A DNA stretch of 64,000 nucleotides from assembly GCA_900320905.1 (NCBI GenBank), contig ONTZ01000001.1, positions 1 to 64,000 on the forward strand, read 5' to 3'. Source of the DNA: an uncultured Prevotella sp. (lineage in GTDB: Bacteria; Bacteroidota; Bacteroidia; Bacteroidales; Bacteroidaceae). The position numbers and the translations under genes were made by a program. This document shows, one piece after another, positions 40,548 through 48,345 of the stretch (within the stretch, counting starts at the first letter, position 1; the number at the start of each line of letters is the position of its first letter). The notes beneath the pieces are model-generated. The model saw nothing but the letters and a program-made list of their open reading frames with translations, made no database searches and was not told the origin of the DNA.

Positions 40548-42896
40548 ATGAAAAAGAATCTATTCCTTGCGGCTTTGGCAGCAGTTGCCTTCACCGCCTG
40601 CAGCGATGACTACGCTGACGCTCCTCCCGTAGTGACCCCGAATCCCGAGGTCAAGGAGATCCCTATCGTATTCAATTCCTCTTCCAGCACCCACACCCGT
40701 GCCGACTACACTGATGCAGTGGCTGCCGATATGCTGGGACACCATTTCGTAGTCACCGGCTATAAAGGTAGTCAGACCAAATGGAATCCCGATGACAACA
40801 AGATCGTCTATGACAACTTCCTTGTGGAATGGCGAAAGAACACTGCTAACACTACTGAGTCGAACACCAACAACTGGGAGTATGTCGGTGTGACTCCTAT
40901 CAAGCATGCCACAGACAATGGTGTCACCCAGCAGGCCATCAAGTACTGGGACTACACCCAGTCGCAGTACGACTTCATCGCCTGGTCAACGGGTAATATT
41001 CCTGTTGTCTATGATGCGACAGACTATACTGCAGGCGTGAATGTGCTTGTGTCTGCCATCGATCCCACTACTGCTGTTGGCGAGACAGGTACGGCGTTTA
41101 CTATCCAAGGTAGTGCCTCCGACCTCTCGCAGTGCTATATTGCCGACCTCGTGACGGTGGGTAAGAGCGACTTTGGCAAGCCTGTCACACTGGCCTTCCG
41201 AAGCCTTGGCACCAAGGTGCGTATCGGTATCTATGAGACTATTCCCGGTTATTCGGTGAGAGACGTGGAGTTCTACTCGGCTGCCCGCTCCGATGATGCT
41301 ACGCCTGCCGCAGCAAGACTCTTCACAACGACGGCTAATGAAATCTTCACTCAGGGTACGTACACCGTGTTCTATAAGACAGTGGACAAAACTTCAGATG
41401 CCGACAACAACCAGGCTCACATCCGTTTCTCCGGTGTCGGAGGTCAGAGGAGCGTTGTCGACTGGGGCGCAATGAACTACACCATCGCAGAGGATGCAGA
41501 GAAGACCACGGGTGCTGTCTATCTGGGCCGCTCGTCCAACACAGTCACCTTCGCTGGTAATGCAGACAATAACTACTATGAGTTCTACCTGCCCAACGAG
41601 GCGGGCACGAACCTCAACCTCCGTGTGAACTTCACCCTCGAATCCATCGACGGTACGGGTGAAGTCATCAAGGTCTACGGCGCTACGGCACAGGTGCCCT
41701 CCATCTATGCAAAGTGGCAGCCCGGCTTTGCCTACACTTATATCTTTAAGATCAGCGACAAGACCAACGGCTATACGGGTTCCAATTATGATCCGACAAA
41801 TCCGGATCCCCCCACACCCGATCCCAACAACCCTGCAGGCCTCTATCCCATCACCTTCGATGCCGTCGTAGTGAACTCTGAGGAGGCTGGTCATTCACAG
41901 GAGACCATCACCACCGTTACTGTTCCGAGCATCACCACCTACCAGAAGGGTTCTGCTGTGGTGAATGCCGACGAGTACACGAACAATGGAAACAATATCT
42001 ACGTCACTGTCAATGAGAACGACGACCTGGTAGCCTTTACAGCCGCAAATGCTGCTCTCTTCACAATTCCTGAGGGCTTTACCGAGGCAGACGTGGTAGA
42101 TGCCATGCAGATGCAGGATGACATGAATACCGATGAAAATGGTATCCAGGGTCGCAGTCTTCTGTACCTCCAAAAATACGGTAATGATTTAGTCGATCAT
42201 ATCGAGTACGGTGCAGACGGTAATTCAATCACCGTGGGTACGAACAAGGCTATGAGTTTCAGCCCCGCTGCTGGCAGCACATTCGCCTTCGTCTATACCA
42301 AGACTGCTCCAACCACCACTACTCCAAAGTACGAGGAGTGTGACTTCGGGGCTGTGGATCGGAATTATCTCTATCGCTACGCCTATAAGGACGCCACAGC
42401 CGGCGACGTGCAGAAAGGTGTGACTTACTTCGAGAGCGAGACCTCTGGTAAGTCGGATGTCTTCCTCGGACAGAACGTCGGCAACCTGATGCTTCGCACG
42501 GGTGAAGGCACACCCGAGTCGCCCTATGTTTACACGAAGGCTTCTGGCTATGCCGTCACGGGTGCCACATACTGCTATGGTACGAGCAACAAGGTGGCTC
42601 ACAACGTGGCCTTCGGCAGTCCCAGCACGCAGGGACTCTATGAGGCTTCCGGCGATACCTACGTGGCTACCACTGACGCGGCACCTGTCGTAGGCAAGGC
42701 CTACTATTTCAAGGAGACCGACGGCACTTATACCTTCTGTGTGATGCTGCCCCAACAGGCCGATGGCCTCAAGGTGCTCGACACCACAAATTATGTGAAG
42801 GTGACGGAGACTGCTCCTGTTGCAGGCCAGACCTACTTTGACAAGTACTTCCAGAACGACGGTGTCTACTACACCAAGGTTATCAAGGTACAGTAA
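40548..42896 (+). CDS. Fimbrillin family lipoprotein 1
   Basis: Probable structural subunit of a type V (FimA/Mfa-like) pilus. The 782-residue product starts MKKNLFLAALAAVAFTAC, a lipoprotein signal. About 45 residues in, the sequence THTRADYTDAVA contains an R-A bond at the position where fimbrillin precursors are trimmed by trypsin-like proteases. Shared family segments are TTESNTNNWEYVG, AIKYWDYTQSQYDF, VRIGIYETIPGYSV and ITTVTVPSITTYQKG (the last about 455). The C-terminus has repeats of the form AP-V-G-x-x-Y and ends YYTKVIKVQ, an ending shared with the next two fimbrillins and possibly the donor strand. ATG at 40521 would give an extra nine residues before the signal. Confidence 0.88.
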   Translation: MKKNLFLAALAAVAFTACSDDYADAPPVVTPNPEVKEIPIVFNSSSSTHTRADYTDAVAADMLGHHFVVTGYKGSQTKWNPDDNKIVYDNFLVEWRKNTANTTESNTNNWEYVGVTPIKHATDNGVTQQAIKYWDYTQSQYDFIAWSTGNIPVVYDATDYTAGVNVLVSAIDPTTAVGETGTAFTIQGSASDLSQCYIADLVTVGKSDFGKPVTLAFRSLGTKVRIGIYETIPGYSVRDVEFYSAARSDDATPAAARLFTTTANEIFTQGTYTVFYKTVDKTSDADNNQAHIRFSGVGGQRSVVDWGAMNYTIAEDAEKTTGAVYLGRSSNTVTFAGNADNNYYEFYLPNEAGTNLNLRVNFTLESIDGTGEVIKVYGATAQVPSIYAKWQPGFAYTYIFKISDKTNGYTGSNYDPTNPDPPTPDPNNPAGLYPITFDAVVVNSEEAGHSQETITTVTVPSITTYQKGSAVVNADEYTNNGNNIYVTVNENDDLVAFTAANAALFTIPEGFTEADVVDAMQMQDDMNTDENGIQGRSLLYLQKYGNDLVDHIEYGADGNSITVGTNKAMSFSPAAGSTFAFVYTKTAPTTTTPKYEECDFGAVDRNYLYRYAYKDATAGDVQKGVTYFESETSGKSDVFLGQNVGNLMLRTGEGTPESPYVYTKASGYAVTGATYCYGTSNKVAHNVAFGSPSTQGLYEASGDTYVATTDAAPVVGKAYYFKETDGTYTFCVMLPQQADGLKVLDTTNYVKVTETAPVAGQTYFDKYFQNDGVYYTKVIKVQ

Positions 42897-42918
42897 ACAA
42901 TAAGAACTCATTACGAGT

Positions 42919-44478
42919 ATGGCTAACGAACTGAAACGGTTGCCTACGGGCATACAGACCTTTGAGAAGATCAGGGAGGGAGGCTTCTTGTATATAGACA
43001 AGACCGCCCTGATCTATCAGTTGGTCCATGAATGCAGTTATGTGTTCATGAGCCGTCCGCGCCGTTTCGGTAAGAGCGTGCTCTGCTCCACACTGAAGAG
43101 TTATTTCGAGGGGCGCCGCGACCTCTTTGAGGGCCTGAAGATCATGGATCTCGAGACAGAGTGGCGCCAGCATCCCGTGCTTCATCTCAGTCTGGCCAGT
43201 GCCAAGGGCGGCACTGTAGAGGACTTTAACGAGCGCGTGGGACTGCAGTTGTCAAGGCTTGAAGATGAGTACGGCCTATCCGACGGCAGCGGTTTCACAC
43301 CGGGAGCACGCCTGGAGAGACTGATTGTTCAGGCGGGTAAGAAGGAGAAGGCGGTGGTCATTGTCGACGAATACGATGCCCCTATGCTCACTGTGCTTCA
43401 TGACAAGGATAAACTGGAAGCACTGCGAACGGCCTTGCGCTCTCTCTTCAGTTGTCTGAAAGACTGCGATCCCTATCTGCACTTCGTATTCATCACGGGC
43501 ATAACGAAATTCTCCCAGGTGAGTATCTTCAGCGAGTTGAACAATCTCACGAAGATAACGATGATGACAGACTTCAGCACCCTCTGCGGCATCACGCAGG
43601 ATGAACTCGAAACGCAGATGATGCCTTGGGTAAAACGTCTGGCTGACAGGAAGGGAATGACCGTTGATGAGGCCCTCGCCAAGTTGAAGCACTGCTACGA
43701 CGGCTACCACTTTGCCAAGGATCTCACCGACATCTACAACCCCTATAGTCTGCTTAATGCCTTGCAGCAGGGCGAACTGAACGACTACTGGTTCGATACT
43801 GGTACACCCTCCTCGCTGCTGCGAATGCTGGAGCAGTTCGGTACACAGGTCATGGATTTCGACGATGGCTGTCAGTGCGGTGTTCATGAGTTCGACGCTC
43901 CCACGGAGAAGATGACCACACCCATGCCATTCTTCTATCAGGGCGGCTACCTCACCATCAAGGACTATGACGCTGCTACTGAGCGCTATATTCTGAAATA
44001 TCCTAACCGCGAGGTGCGCAATGGCATGATTGGGGCTCTTATACCTTATTATATAGAGAGCAACACGGCTCATGCCAATAACATCGTCGCCGATGTCTAC
44101 GAGGCTATCCTCGGCGATGATCTCAATCAGGCCTTAGAGACCCTCAGGGTTTATCTGGCCAGCATACCATACGCTGAGAATGCCAACAGCGAGGGACACT
44201 ACCAGACGATGCTCTATGTGGTGTTCTCACTGCTGGGCAGATATGTGCAGATGGAGGTCCGCACGGCAAAGGGACGCATCGACATGACCCTTTCAACCGC
44301 CACCGACCTCTATGTGATGGAATTAAAGATTGACCGTCCGGCCAGCGAGGCTCTGGAGCAGATAGACCGAAAGGACTACCTGCTACCTTATGCCACTGGC
44401 CGCTTACGACTTCACAAGGTGGGCATCAGTTTCAGCACCACCGAGCGAACCATCACCGAATGGAAGATTGAAAATTAA
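42919..44478 (+). CDS. AAA-ATPase-like protein with C-terminal PD-(D/E)XK nuclease domain
   Basis: ATPase/nuclease-fold protein of a family abundant in Bacteroidota and often in variable regions; biological role unknown. The 519-residue protein has a Walker-A-like SRPRRFGKSVL (P-loop 46-53), a Walker B VVIVDEYDAP (about 147-156), an arginine-rich sensor region, and a C-terminal segment (about 445-490) with GRIDM and YVMELKIDR that gives the D...ExK nuclease pattern. No signal peptide or membrane segment is seen. It lies between two fimbrillin genes on the same strand, 22 bp after the first and 55 bp before the second, and so is transcriptionally embedded without any obvious pilus function. 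I regard it as cargo. Confidence 0.85.
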   Translation: MANELKRLPTGIQTFEKIREGGFLYIDKTALIYQLVHECSYVFMSRPRRFGKSVLCSTLKSYFEGRRDLFEGLKIMDLETEWRQHPVLHLSLASAKGGTVEDFNERVGLQLSRLEDEYGLSDGSGFTPGARLERLIVQAGKKEKAVVIVDEYDAPMLTVLHDKDKLEALRTALRSLFSCLKDCDPYLHFVFITGITKFSQVSIFSELNNLTKITMMTDFSTLCGITQDELETQMMPWVKRLADRKGMTVDEALAKLKHCYDGYHFAKDLTDIYNPYSLLNALQQGELNDYWFDTGTPSSLLRMLEQFGTQVMDFDDGCQCGVHEFDAPTEKMTTPMPFFYQGGYLTIKDYDAATERYILKYPNREVRNGMIGALIPYYIESNTAHANNIVADVYEAILGDDLNQALETLRVYLASIPYAENANSEGHYQTMLYVVFSLLGRYVQMEVRTAKGRIDMTLSTATDLYVMELKIDRPASEALEQIDRKDYLLPYATGRLRLHKVGISFSTTERTITEWKIEN

Positions 44479-44533
44479 TAAAGAAAAAAATATATTAACA
44501 AGTAAAGTATTAATTAATAAAAACGTAATGATT

Positions 44534-46699
44534 ATGAAAAAGAATTTATTCTTTGCAGCCATGGCTATCGCTTTAGCCTCCTGCGCAAGCGACGACTTCG
44601 TCGGCGAGAACAACAACTCCCCGAATGTTCCCCAAAATGACTCTCAAATCACCTTCGGATTAGGTGTGAATCGCACAACACGTGCCGACATCGGTGGTTC
44701 TGAAGCAGCGAAACTGCTTGGCAACAATTTCTATGTGATGGGTACAAAGGGTACGGAGCAAGGAACAAGCCCCAGTATCAACCCTGTCTTTGATAACTAT
44801 TTGGTACACTTCACAGATAATACGGCTGGTACGACAGAGTCAAACACAGCCAACTGGGAGTATGTAGGTATCAATCCTGGAACAGCCCCTGTTGCTAGTT
44901 ATCCAAAACTATCTACTATTACGGGTGCTCAGACCATTAAGTACTGGGACTTTAGCACAGCTCAGTATGATTTCTTCGCTTTCTCTACAGGTAGCAAGAC
45001 ACCCATATCAACTGGCACTCCGACTACTGGTCAGATAGGTGTAACCAAAATGGCCTATGGAGCATCGTTAGCAAGTAGTGGAACAGCTTATACTTTCACC
45101 ATCCCCTCTGAAGATGCTCTTAAGGATGTTTACATCACTGACATCACGAAGGTGCTGAAAGCAAGCTATGGCAAAGAGGTGACGCTTAAGTTCAAGAACC
45201 TCGGTTCAAAGATTCGTATGGCTTTCTATGAGACCATTCCAGGATACTCTGTTTCCGATGTTAAGTTCTATACAGTGGATGCTGCTGATGTGCCTACAGA
45301 TCTGGCTTCAGCAACAAAGGTGAACGATGCTACTCTCATAAGTACTGCTACTCTTCCTGCAAGTGGTACCATAAAGGTTTTCTTCCCTAGTGTTGGTACA
45401 GATAACAAAACTAATCCTGATTATCTCAAAGTTTCAACAGATGTTACTGTTGGTTCTACAACTGCAACAAATCACAGTTTTGGCACTCTGAATTATTCTG
45501 CTGAAGAGAATGCTGAGGCTTCTGGTAACTTTTATCTTGGACGTAGCCTTCCCGATGCAACATTCGCAGGTAAGGCTGCTACTCAGTATTACACAACTGT
45601 ATTCCCTGTAAGCTCAAGTAATGCACTTACTCTCCGTGTAGATTATAAACTTACAGCAACTGACGGTTCTGGTGAGACAATTCAAATCTATGGTGCAAAG
45701 GCTTCTATTCCTGCAAACTATACGGTATGGCAGCCCAACTACGCTTACACCTACATCTTCAAGATTTCTGATGCTACAAATGGTTGGACAACGACTGATG
45801 CTACTTCAGAAAATAGTGGATTGTATCCCATCACCTTCGATGCTGTAGTGGCTGAGGTTACAGATGCAAACGCAGAGCAGACAACTGTGACAACTGTTGC
45901 TACTCCATCTATCACAACCTATCAGCAAGGTCATACCAAATCAACTAATGAGTATTCAAAAGCTACGGGTAAAGACATCTATGCTCAGGTTATGAATACT
46001 GCTGTTTCTCCTGCAACATTGATTTCTGGTCTGACTGCAACCAATTCGCTTGTTTATGAACTTGCCGAGGATGCAACAGAAGCAAAGGTTATCGATGCTC
46101 TTGTAATGCGTACCACAGCTGTGAGTGAATCCAATGTAACAGGACGCAATGGTCTTGTACTTACGAAAAAAAATGTCATTGACAATACAGTAACGGAAAT
46201 TATTAATGGTGTTGATGGTAATCCAATTAGCGTTTCCTCTGGTACCGCAGGCAAGATTAGCATTTCTGGCTTAACAGCTGCTAAGTCATATGCATACGTT
46301 TACATTCCAACAGCATCGACGGAAGAGATTAATCAGTTCGAGCCTGTTAAAGTAACTGAGGGTTCTAAGATCAATAGTGAAGAACTTAGTCATGTTTATT
46401 ATGCACTCACCACGGCACAGATAGCAAGTGGTGAAACTTTGACAGCTGATGAAACACCTAACAAAGATTATGTATATTTCACAGTAACTACAAGCGATAC
46501 TGGTACAACTACTTATTCATACATCAGCCCCATGGGCAAGACAAGTATTCCTAAGGGTTGTATAAAGGTTGCAAAAGCTACTGTTTTGACTACAACAGCC
46601 ACAGGTAATGATAATGCTGCATCCGGTACCTTCTACTTCGATAAGTATATCACCAACAATGGTAAGTACGCAGTGAAGGTCATCAAGATTGTTGCTTAA
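44534..46699 (+). CDS. Fimbrillin family lipoprotein 2
   Basis: Second probable pilus subunit. The 721-residue product has a lipoprotein signal (MKKNLFFAAMAIALASC), an R-A site in NRTTRADIGG (about 45), and the family blocks TTESNTANWEYVG, TIKYWDFSTAQYDFFAFSTG and IRMAFYETIPGYSV, with SITTYQQG (about 470) and the ending KYAVKVIKIVA. Codon third positions are visibly richer in A/T than those of fimbrillins 1 and 3, although the proteins are homologous, suggesting replacement from another source. An ATG 6 bp upstream is an alternative start; longer frames run through the preceding gene. A strong hairpin follows the stop. Confidence 0.88.
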   Translation: MKKNLFFAAMAIALASCASDDFVGENNNSPNVPQNDSQITFGLGVNRTTRADIGGSEAAKLLGNNFYVMGTKGTEQGTSPSINPVFDNYLVHFTDNTAGTTESNTANWEYVGINPGTAPVASYPKLSTITGAQTIKYWDFSTAQYDFFAFSTGSKTPISTGTPTTGQIGVTKMAYGASLASSGTAYTFTIPSEDALKDVYITDITKVLKASYGKEVTLKFKNLGSKIRMAFYETIPGYSVSDVKFYTVDAADVPTDLASATKVNDATLISTATLPASGTIKVFFPSVGTDNKTNPDYLKVSTDVTVGSTTATNHSFGTLNYSAEENAEASGNFYLGRSLPDATFAGKAATQYYTTVFPVSSSNALTLRVDYKLTATDGSGETIQIYGAKASIPANYTVWQPNYAYTYIFKISDATNGWTTTDATSENSGLYPITFDAVVAEVTDANAEQTTVTTVATPSITTYQQGHTKSTNEYSKATGKDIYAQVMNTAVSPATLISGLTATNSLVYELAEDATEAKVIDALVMRTTAVSESNVTGRNGLVLTKKNVIDNTVTEIINGVDGNPISVSSGTAGKISISGLTAAKSYAYVYIPTASTEEINQFEPVKVTEGSKINSEELSHVYYALTTAQIASGETLTADETPNKDYVYFTVTTSDTGTTTYSYISPMGKTSIPKGCIKVAKATVLTTTATGNDNAASGTFYFDKYITNNGKYAVKVIKIVA

Positions 46700-46709
46700 T
46701 TCTCTCATA

Positions 46710-46737
46710 AGCCGGGCGGGGGCTACCCCGCCTGGCT
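46710..46737 (+). terminator. Hairpin after fimbrillin 2
   Basis: A 12-bp stem, 46710-46721 with 46726-46737 (one G-T pair), and a 4-nt loop. It lies 10 bp after the fimbrillin stop and lacks a T run, so termination is probable but not certain. Confidence 0.6.
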
Positions 46738-46741
46738 ATAA

Positions 46742-46770
46742 TCTCACAAAGTGTCAGACACCCTGTGAGA
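46742..46770. repeat. Palindrome of the TCTCACA...TGTGAGA family, copy 1
   Basis: TCTCACA, AA, GTGTC, A, GACAC, CC, TGTGAGA: two nested perfect dyads on one centre. A close relative is at 48042-48068, and the two flank the 42-bp array and toxin-antitoxin pair. Confidence 0.8.
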
Positions 46771-46917
46771 CACATGTTCTTTGAACAAACGTTCTAAAAA
46801 CGGCTTCGCCTCGGCATAGTTCAAGTAAACTTGACTCTGCACTCGGCTCGCTCGTTCTTTGACTTACTGACACACCCCCTTTAACCTCTTCAGAGGTTTC
46901 AGACCCTGCAAAAATCA
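46771..46917. other. Intergenic block with an imperfect 40-bp hairpin
   Basis: No coding frame is convincing. Bases 46811-46849 can form an imperfect long hairpin (CTCGGCATAGTTCAAGT against ACTTGACTCTGCACTCGG) with a 2-nt centre. It links palindrome copy 1 to the 42-bp array. The purpose is not evident. Confidence 0.5.
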
Positions 46918-47337
46918 GCCCTGAAACTCGGGCAAGGTTTCCTGACCTCGGGAAAGTCTGCCCCAAAACTCAGGCAAGGTTTTCTGACTTCGGGATGGTC
47001 TGCCCCGAATCTAAGGCAAGGTTTTCTGACCTCGGGATGGTCTGCCCCAAAACTCAGGCATATTTTCCCGACCTCGGGATGGTGTGCCCCAAAACTCAGG
47101 CATATTTTCCTGACCTCGGGATGGTGTGCCCCAAAACTCAGGCAAGTTTTTCCGACCTCAGGATGGTCTGCCCCGAAACTCAGGCATATTTTCCCGACCT
47201 CGGGATGGTGTGCCCCGAAACTCAGGTAAGGTTTTCCGACTTCAGGATGGTCTGCCCCAAAACTCAGGCAAGTTTTTCCGACCTCAGGATGGTTTGCCCC
47301 GAATTTCAGGCAAGATTTTCCGACTTTGGGACGCTCT
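46918..47337. repeat. 42-bp tandem repeat array B (10 units)
   Basis: Ten consecutive units of exactly 42 bp, each GCCCC-AAACTCAGGCAAG-TTTTCCGACCTCGGGATGGTCT-like with substitutions but no indels; an eleventh decayed unit may follow. Because 42 is a multiple of 3, one plus-strand frame reads through as a 14-residue repeat (MVCPKTQAYFPDLG), which I do not regard as a gene. It belongs to the same family and orientation as the array at 96-323. Confidence 0.9.
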
Positions 47338-47369
47338 ATTTGGAATCCAAGGCAAAAAGCGGAAATATC

Positions 47370-47414
47370 CCAAAATCCTTGGCGGTTTCACAGAAAGTTC
47401 GTATCTTTGCATCG
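47370..47414 (+). promoter_or_regulatory. Promoter of the toxin-antitoxin pair; first copy of a 45-bp direct repeat
   Basis: TTG (47379-47381), a 20-nt spacer and TATCTTTG (47402-47409), 16 bp before the antitoxin ATG. The full 45 bp recur identically at 48080-48124. Confidence 0.8.
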
Positions 47415-47430
47415 TTAATAGTAAATCATT

Positions 47431-47706
47431 ATGACAGAAGCAGACGAATTCTTTGAGAAAACAGTCCAGAATGTGGAAGAGCCGGTGCTTATGCCCGTTT
47501 CAGAAACTCAGGAATGTATGGTGGTGGAAAAGGAAGACGATGAGACTTTCTTTGACGAAGAGTATGCCGATGGTGTTCCGATGTCTCAGCCGAGAACAAA
47601 AGAGGAGGCCATTAGGCGCCTTAAACAGGCAGGACAGCAGTTTGAGAATGGCCAGTGGCATACCTTGGACGAGGTTCTGGCCTTGATGCGCCGCAATATC
47701 GCTTAA
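47431..47706 (+). CDS. Antitoxin-like small acidic protein
   Basis: Probable antitoxin of the RelE/ParE-type toxin that follows. The 91-residue protein has a very acidic N-terminal half (repeated D/E around residues 20-45) and a helical C-terminus, KEEAIRRLKQAGQQFENGQWHTLDEVLALMRR, here residues 57-88 cited in part as EEAIRRLKQAG and DEVLALMRR, typical of toxin-wrapping segments. No DNA-binding fold is obvious. Its stop is followed one base later by the toxin ATG. A promoter with both boxes lies directly upstream. Confidence 0.75.
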   Translation: MTEADEFFEKTVQNVEEPVLMPVSETQECMVVEKEDDETFFDEEYADGVPMSQPRTKEEAIRRLKQAGQQFENGQWHTLDEVLALMRRNIA

Positions 47707-47707
47707 G

Positions 47708-48040
47708 ATGGAAGTCAAGATATCTGATGTTGCATCAAGCCAGTTGGTGAAATATACCAGTTATTATGCCTCACATTTCGGCCTTCAGGCTGCAAACAAT
47801 CTCACGGATAGTTTTGAGGCTAAGATGAGGTACCTTACCAGATTCCCTGAAGTCGGTCATCCTGAACCATTGGCAGAAGGGCTTATGCCTCTCCACCGAG
47901 CCATAAGAATCGCAACGCATGTAAATGTGATTTATTTTGTGGATTATGCCGATGATGCCATTAAAGTCGCGGATATCTGGGACACTCGCTTGAGTCCAGA
48001 AAGATTAAAACGCAGGCTAATTCGTAAACGGAAGTATTAA
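47708..48040 (+). CDS. RelE/ParE-family toxin
   Basis: Small basic toxin of the RelE/ParE superfamily; members cut ribosome-bound mRNA or poison gyrase, and the sequence does not decide which. The 110-residue protein has the fold signatures SSQLVKYTSYYASHFGLQAAN (N-terminal helices, about 10-30), HPEPLAEGLMPLHRAI (about 51), VNVIYFVD (about 72) and IWDTR (about 89), ending in a basic KRRLIRKRKY tail. It follows the antitoxin by one base and is followed after 1 bp by palindrome copy 2. Confidence 0.85.
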   Translation: MEVKISDVASSQLVKYTSYYASHFGLQAANNLTDSFEAKMRYLTRFPEVGHPEPLAEGLMPLHRAIRIATHVNVIYFVDYADDAIKVADIWDTRLSPERLKRRLIRKRKY

Positions 48041-48041
48041 A

Positions 48042-48068
48042 CTCACAGAGTGTCTGACACTCTGTGAG
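48042..48068 (+). terminator. Palindrome copy 2, probable terminator of the toxin-antitoxin pair
   Basis: CTCACAGAGTGT-CTG-ACACTCTGTGAG is a perfect 12-bp stem with a 3-nt loop, immediately after the toxin stop. It is a relative of the palindrome at 46742-46770. Confidence 0.75.
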
Positions 48069-48079
48069 GGTGAAAAATT

Positions 48080-48124
48080 CCAAAATCCTTGGCGGTTTCA
48101 CAGAAAGTTCGTATCTTTGCATCG
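48080..48124 (+). promoter_or_regulatory. Second copy of the toxin-antitoxin promoter repeat
   Basis: Identical over 45 bp to 47370-47414, with TTG at 48089-48091 and TATCTTTG at 48112-48119. No recognizable intact gene starts just after it. Confidence 0.8.
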
Positions 48125-48125
48125 G

Positions 48126-48265
48126 ATTATGATGCATATCTCCGTAGTCTTGTTCAACAGATTGAGAAAAGGTAGGACTTACGGGAAAGGTTAAGTTAAT
48201 TTAAATCTGGAAACGAATTAATTGTATTTCCTTGGGGGCTGACAGCAATGTCGGTCCTTATTTTT
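48126..48265 (+). ncRNA. Candidate short transcript or leader between promoter copy and terminator
   Basis: A transcript from the promoter copy would start near 48125 and meet a stem-loop (48236-48244 with 48249-48257, 4-nt loop) followed by TTATTTTT, giving about 140 nt. It contains one short coding-looking stretch, DYDAYLRSLVQQIEKR (about 48124-48174), without a start codon in frame. It could be a small RNA, an attenuator of the next fimbrillin gene, or the relic of a gene that once used the promoter. The remaining bases to 48345 carry nothing I recognize. Confidence 0.35.
48236..48265 (+). terminator. Terminator-like hairpin upstream of fimbrillin 3
   Basis: A 9-bp stem with two G-T pairs and a GCAA loop, followed by TTATTTTT. 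It lies 81 bp before the fimbrillin 3 start, so read-through or another promoter is needed for that gene. Confidence 0.55.
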
Positions 48266-48345
48266 AGAGGGTGTGTAAAGTGAGTGTAGATCTCTGGCTG
48301 CGCCTAACGGCAAGGCTGAAAATAAAATGAAACGATAGTAAGAAA

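Noticed and set aside
44390-44533. Extended N-terminus of fimbrillin 2
   Set aside because: The extension overlaps the end of the preceding ATPase gene in another frame and would bury the lipoprotein signal.
46995-47456. Plus-strand frame of 153 codons with a 14-residue repeat
   Set aside because: It is the 42-bp array read in one frame; it lacks a signal, overlaps the toxin-antitoxin promoter and has no recognizable product. Kept as a repeat.
42919-48124. Insertion sequence or transposon
   Set aside because: No transposase, no terminal inverted repeats bounding the whole segment, and no target duplication could be found.
48124-48174. Short frame DYDAYLRSLVQQIEKR after the promoter copy
   Set aside because: No start codon in frame and only about 17 residues; mentioned only as a possible relic.
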